DNA from: Purpureocillium takamizusanense
Taxonomy: Eukaryota; Ascomycota; Sordariomycetes; Hypocreales; Ophiocordycipitaceae
Direction: 5' to 3'
Assembly: GCF_022605165.1 (NCBI RefSeq)
Contig: NC_063074.1
Coordinates: forward strand, 1,019,501-1,083,500
DNA: 64,000 nucleotides
Part shown: positions 59,340-64,000 of the stretch, piece by piece
How positions within the stretch are numbered: position 1 is the stretch's first letter
Layout of the letters: each line of letters starts with the position of its first letter
The notes under the pieces: model-generated
Told to the model about the DNA's origin: nothing
Databases searched by the model: none
What the model saw: the letters and a program-made list of their open reading frames with translations, nothing else
Position numbers and translations under genes: made by a program

Positions 59340-59470
59340 ATAGTTGTGTGTTAGACGAGCTACAGGCTTCTGTCCGTACACGCCCCCTCCTCCAGCGCCT
59401 CCTCCTTCTCCATCCTCTCCTCGTCTCTGCTCTTCGTCCCACTGTTCTCGCCCTTGGCTTTCTTCACGTG
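59340..59470 (+). promoter_or_regulatory. C/T-rich tract, possible distal transcription-start zone of the Zn2Cys6 gene
   Basis: The strand reads CTCCTCCAGCGCCTCCTCC, TTCTCCATCCTCTCCTCG, CTCTGCTCTTCGTCCC in succession, the texture seen just upstream of other genes here. If it is a start zone, the regulator would have an untranslated leader of more than 1 kb. Unproven. Confidence 0.25.
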
Positions 59471-60696
59471 GCCCCCTGCCTGGAGCAGGATACAGGGCCC
59501 GGCATGCCCACTCCGCCCTCCACAAGTAGCGCCCTCGGCCACACCCGTCGCCCTGGTCTCGTTGCAAACCCAAAAGTCACACCAAGGTATGCAAGCGCGG
59601 ACACACTGAAAGGAAAACTGGACACTCGAGACACGCGGAGAATTGTCAGATGGGATGAGCAGGGTGCTCCCATGCCATGACGCCCACCCCTTGGCCAGCA
59701 TCCACTCGACAGACGCCGACCAGGGTACCCCCCTCCCCCGAATGCCCGGTTGCCAACTCTAGTGACCCTTGACCGTCGTCTGCTCAGCAGCAGTACTTGC
59801 AGGTACGTAGCCCGGAAGTCCAAGGTCGCACAAAAGCCGGCTCTGAGCCGCCGATCAGCCTCTGGCGCCGTCTCGACTCTTGTGCCTCGCTGCGCCAGTC
59901 TCCTGGCGGCCAATTCCTGACCATTCAACAAGCCCTCGCTTCGCCGCCCGTCCCGACCTTCGGGCTTGTCAGGCTGCGGAGACACGACTCTTGGTCCTAC
60001 AACGACGGAGCGTCTTACCCGCACTTGCTCTCAGTTTCCTCTTTGCCAAAAGTCACATCATTTGCCGGCTAGGACGTATCACGGCAGTTGTGAAATCATC
60101 CCTGGCAGTATTACGACGCCGCTTCCATCGGTTTCACACCAGCTGATTCAGTCCCGCGGCGCCGTTCCAGTATATCTCGTTGTCGACTGGGGGCGGCCAC
60201 TCTCCTTGGTCCCTTACTTTTCAGCGATTCTCGCTGCCTCCCTAGTACCCTCGGCAGGCGCCCACAACGCCGGCGATTGGTCAGGGCTGAGTTTGTCAAC
60301 TTTGTGCGTCTCTTTTGCGCACTGATACGATCTTCCGGACTGCCAGTGCGACCATTGTGATGGTTCAGCTTTCGAAGTTCTTGACGCAGAGGACAAATTG
60401 CTCAAATAGGGCTCATCTGGACGGTGCGGCGAAGTCTGGTGCATCGAAGAGCTTTCCTTGATAGGAAATCGTTTCCGGGGTGGCAAGACAACAGATTTGC
60501 AACCGGCTTCTCGAGTGGGATACAAAGACAACTTCTCCGGTAATCGAAAGACTTACGCCGGCGCGCTAACCAAAGCTCCGAGAGAGAGACTCGTCTTGGA
60601 GTGGCAGCACGGCTGACAACACTACCGTCTCTCAACGGGGCACAAGGAGAGAGCCCGAAATCGAGACCACAGACGACTAGTTGAAGGGCTCCCTCC

Positions 60697-62844
60697 ATGC
60701 TGTCAGTAAGCTGCTCTCACCACGCAACTCCACACCCTTTCGGCCATCGCCCAGACATAACTCGCGGGTCGAGGGGCGCGCCAGATCTGGGCTGGGACAG
60801 CAAGAGAGAAGAGTCGGAGAGAGCTGCTCGTGTCCGGGCATACCCCACTCCGCCCATGTCAGGCTCTCCGCCGCTTCCGCCCAGAATAGTTCACGAAGCG
60901 AACGAATATGGCGAGGGGCCCTCGCGGCACTCTGGATCGCTGGCTCAAGATGTCTATCGGGATAGAGCAGCGCCCCCACAGCATGTCGACGCGCAGCTTC
61001 GGCTGCCACCACCTCTTGCGGGCTATCAGCGTGAGCCGCAACGAGTTCCATACGTCGTTTCGAGATATCCGGGCGAATCATTGCAACAGACGCCATCCTA
61101 CGCCTCGCCGGAGTCTCATCTGTCGAGGCCAGAATTATATCAGCACCAACATGTGGCAGCCGCGGGCCCGAGTTCAGAAGCCAGTTATGCCATGGTCAAT
61201 AGGGGGGGTGCTCCAGATAATCAACCATTTGCCTCCCCAAAGTCTCAAAGGAAAGCAAAGGGTCACGTAGCCTCGGCGTGTGTTCCTTGCAAGCGAGCGC
61301 ATCTCCGGTAAGCAGTTTACCAGCAGTACTAGCAGTTTTCCAAGCATAGATCTGACAGGAAGCCACAGGTGCGATGGTACGTATTTTTCGATTTCTGTGA
61401 CTATGTTGGTGAACTGTACCCTTTCCCGTGGACTATCTGTACTATTGTTTGAATTTGTGGTCGCTATGGCTATGGCTATGGGTGCGTATACGTGCAGAGG
61501 AACTTCTCAGAAGCTGCCTCCAATGTTTACGTCGGCAACGTCGTTTTGTTCCTATCGGCGGATATGTTATGACACCGGAAGTCTACCTGGATGACCCGGT
61601 AGGTAGACTACCGACATCGAGCGATTACTGACATTGGTATAGCACAGAGACCTTGTTCGAGGTGCCTTAGCAACGGCAAGGAAGATGCCTGCGTGGATGT
61701 CCAACACAAGAAACGAGGGAGGCCACGGTTACGAGACGACCGAGACACCCGGTACGATGCGCTGCGAATACCCAGTTATACGGACATATCCGCACACAGG
61801 CCTTTTGCTGTGTATGCGCCGGGCGGGTTGGTGGGCCAAGAGGGCGACGAGATGTCTCAACACCGCCAATTCCACAGATCGTTCGAGTCGCCTGTTGGTG
61901 GCACGCTACCGATTAGGCAGTATGGCAGACCCGACGATGTCAGCGTCTATGGGGCGTCTCCGGAGCCTGTTGCCTTCCTCACGATGGGGATGGAATTTGC
62001 CAAGACATCACCCGCATTTCTGAAAATACTTGGTGTCGCAAGCCTCACTGGACGCAGGCTGCGAGACCTTGTCGTTGACACAGATGTGGATAGTGTTATG
62101 CTTCTCCAGAACCGAGTTGTAGAGGAACAGAGGAGGAGGGAACCAAATTACCTCCCCCCAATACTCGGCGGTGGACCTGCTCTCCAGGGTCTTGGTTTTA
62201 CCGCCACAGAAATTTCGCAGTTCGTCTTCAGCATTCAAGACAGGCTAACCTTTGTTTGTCCTGATGGCTATGCGAGACAGTTTGGGTTGCATATGGGCTT
62301 GGGCAAAGAGGGTTCTTTCTACTTTGTGGTGATGCTCCTGGCCGTACCACACGGATATCATTATGCGCAGGTACAACCCTCATCGGGCGCGTCGGTTTAC
62401 AGCCATTCAGGGAGCCAGCGGCCACCACCTACAGCTCGGGCCACTGATCCGGCTCATTTTGACCCGGTTCGGCATCGGCTTAGTGAAGGCTCGCTACAAA
62501 CCCGGTCTTCGTTGGGGCCAAATTTATATGGAGGTCCCGATGCGTTAAGAACTAGTCCAGGTTCGGCGACTTTGTTTTCTTATGCCACATCGGGACGGAG
62601 TAGCATCCCCTCTGGTGCGTCTCCGACACAGACAACATACGATCCGAATCGGAGCCAGACGCCATACTCTGCGGAGCCTGCGAGGAGCCACGGCTACCAA
62701 CTTGCTCCCATTCGAGCGCAGTCTGAACATCGTACGACGCCTGTTGCTCAGGCATGGCAGCGCGAGGAGCGCCCGAGCCGCCTTGACATAGAGGGCTTAA
62801 TTAATAGGCCCCAGAGATCTGAGCGAAACCCGCGGGAGCAGTGA
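60697..62844 (+). CDS. Zn2Cys6 transcription factor with PAS-like domain
   Basis: Exons 60697-61307, 61369-61376 and 61643-62844 give 606 aa. A later in-frame Met at 60856 (553 aa) is a possible start, so the N-terminus is uncertain. The fungal zinc cluster is C195-x2-C-x6-C-x5-C-x2-C-x8-C223 (ACVPCKRAHLRC, then RPCSRC), a perfect Zn2Cys6 spacing. It is followed by KKRGRPRLRDD, an AT-hook-like basic arm. The middle exon is 8 nt (GTGCGATG) and encodes the third Cys. A PAS-like fold covers about 280-410 (EPVAFLTMGMEFAKTSPAF to FYFVVMLLAVPHG), and the C-terminus is Ser/Pro/Gln-rich and disordered. It is a nuclear DNA-binding regulator; the combination resembles fungal Zn2Cys6-PAS factors, but I cannot assign a named orthologue. 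It lies at the end of a 13-kb gene-free stretch. Confidence 0.88.
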
Positions 62845-64000
62845 TGGCCTGGTCAGATTACCGAGATCAAGTCAGCAGGCGACCTAGCAACTCCAACCTC
62901 GAACTGTTTCTATCGATTTTCCGAACGAAGATTTGCGACTCTAGATTTAGGACCAAACGCCACACTGGATCCAGACGAGACCTGACACACCATAAATGAT
63001 GTTCGTTGTAACACGGAGTTTATGGGATGGGCTTCGACGCGACAGGAGTCTTGGAGATGCGCGCCGTCTACCTCTTGATACGCGTGCCCTTGGATATAGC
63101 TGAAAAAGAGGGGGGGGGGGGTCGTCTGTTGCCGAGTTGAACCAACGGTGCCGCTAGGACCATCTCTGTCACGGACGGATGGCCTGCACACTTCCTGCTT
63201 TGAAGTTGTCTTAGCTGGGAGGTAGGTGACGGGCCCTACGGCTTGTGCATGTTGGTTGGAGTTGAGGATGTGTTTTCGTGACCAGGGGGGTCACCATAAT
63301 ACCCGTACGATGTTTCTTGTGTTAAAAGCGCATAGCGCAGGAGTCTTGAACTCCACCGATGGGCACGCTGCGCAAGTATCAAGACGGGGAGCTTTCTTCC
63401 GCCGTCACGCAATCCGAGGATGGTGCTACGATACTGGGGCTCGATTCTTATGTGACGCCACTATCGCACTCAGCCTTGGTGGTTGAAGGAATCTGAGACT
63501 GTGTCTTACCTGGGCGGAAGCCATCCGTGGCCGCGTCAATGACTCTGGTCGGAGACGTCTGAGCTTGAGCACGTGTGCGAAGTACACATACTCATGTACC
63601 AAGCAAGTACCGCATGTCGAAGGTTGGCGAAACCACGGTAGTACTGATACCAGAAGTACACGTCTGTGCATCCCCACCAAACTGTCAATGGCGCAGGCGC
63701 GTCTTCAGTCTTTAGCGAAGCCACGATTCACGCACCCACAGTCTGACACCTGCCTGCCACCGTGATGTTGTGCGAGGGTCGCGGTGGCCTGCACCGAGGT
63801 TCCGAATGCATATCGCTGCTTGAGCACGAAGTACGACTTGGGACGCTGGTTGATGTCTACTAATGTATTCGATACTGACTGATACCTTGTATGCTATGAG
63901 AGCATGATTGAGAGGTGATAGTGCAGTATACGTGAGGTACCTATGTAGTAGCAATACCTTGGAAGGGACGAAACGACGACGTGGGCTGCCGAGGTCCGAG
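62845..64000. other. 3' flank of the transcription factor gene, no gene seen
   Basis: It contains a G run near 63110 and near-matches to the TACTTCGTAC motif near 63578 and 63828. A neighbouring gene may begin beyond the window edge. Confidence 0.5.

Larger units (their letters stand above)
47717..60696. other. Gene desert of about 13 kb
   Basis: No open frame here shows domain motifs, coherent splicing or a plausible composition, although frames up to 378 codons occur because stops are rare in GC-rich DNA. Contents seen: CT-rich tract (about 48182-48270), GACA/GACC repeats (48841-48896), GGGCT repeats (51583-51606), G runs near 50739, exact TACTTCGTAC copies at 48384 and 52469, and a C/T-rich tract at 59340-59470. 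It may include long regulatory DNA or an untranslated leader for the transcription factor to its right, unrecognised non-coding RNA, or decayed sequence. Confidence 0.5.

Overview
The window reads as nuclear DNA of a filamentous ascomycete (Pezizomycotina, most likely Sordariomycetes/Hypocreales). Genes are split by short GT-AG introns of about 50-270 nt with CTGAC-like branch points. Coding DNA is GC-rich at third codon positions, upstream leaders are rich in C and T, and intergenic DNA is full of microsatellites. The protein set (END3, IDI, a PTS1-tagged Lon, CFEM and GPI proteins, a Zn2Cys6-PAS regulator) is typical of this group. The order-level placement is inferred from overall character, not from a search.

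Layout. 1-6.7 kb holds no gene I can support (one possible decayed fragment near 4.6-5.1 kb). 6.7-8.1 kb: a BTB plus bromodomain protein (+). 12.5-13.4 kb: a Cys-rich GPI-type wall protein (+). 14.95-17.2 kb: a six-exon secreted M28 aminopeptidase (-). 17.95-18.5 kb: acyl-CoA-binding protein (-). 19.8-26.6 kb: three consecutive membrane-anchored genes that look like a secretory-pathway glycan group, namely an unknown type II lumenal protein (-), an acyltransferase-3 protein (-) and a GT32 glycosyltransferase (+). 30.9-31.5 kb: a CFEM-GPI protein (+). 34.1-35.6 kb: an AIF/AMID-like FAD oxidoreductase (+), tail to tail with END3 (35.8-37.2 kb, -). 38.3-39.3 kb: isopentenyl-diphosphate isomerase (+). 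40.8-41.8 kb: a GNAT acetyltransferase (+), tail to tail with RPA subunit 2 (42.1-43.2 kb, -). 44.7-47.7 kb: peroxisomal Lon protease (+). 47.7-60.7 kb: a gene desert of about 13 kb. 60.7-62.8 kb: a Zn2Cys6-PAS transcription factor (+).

Most genes are unrelated housekeeping or surface-protein genes. The only functionally coherent neighbourhood is the 19.8-26.6 kb group. Exon structures were rebuilt by hand from splice signals, reading-frame continuity and family motifs. Notable ones are an 8-nt micro-exon inside the zinc cluster of the transcription factor, a 4-nt first coding exon in RPA2, a GC-AG intron in the acyl-CoA-binding gene and an in-frame intron with a weak donor in END3. A 10-mer (TACTTCGTAC) recurs nine times exactly in non-coding DNA. 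I found no CRISPR array, rRNA, convincing tRNA or intact transposon.
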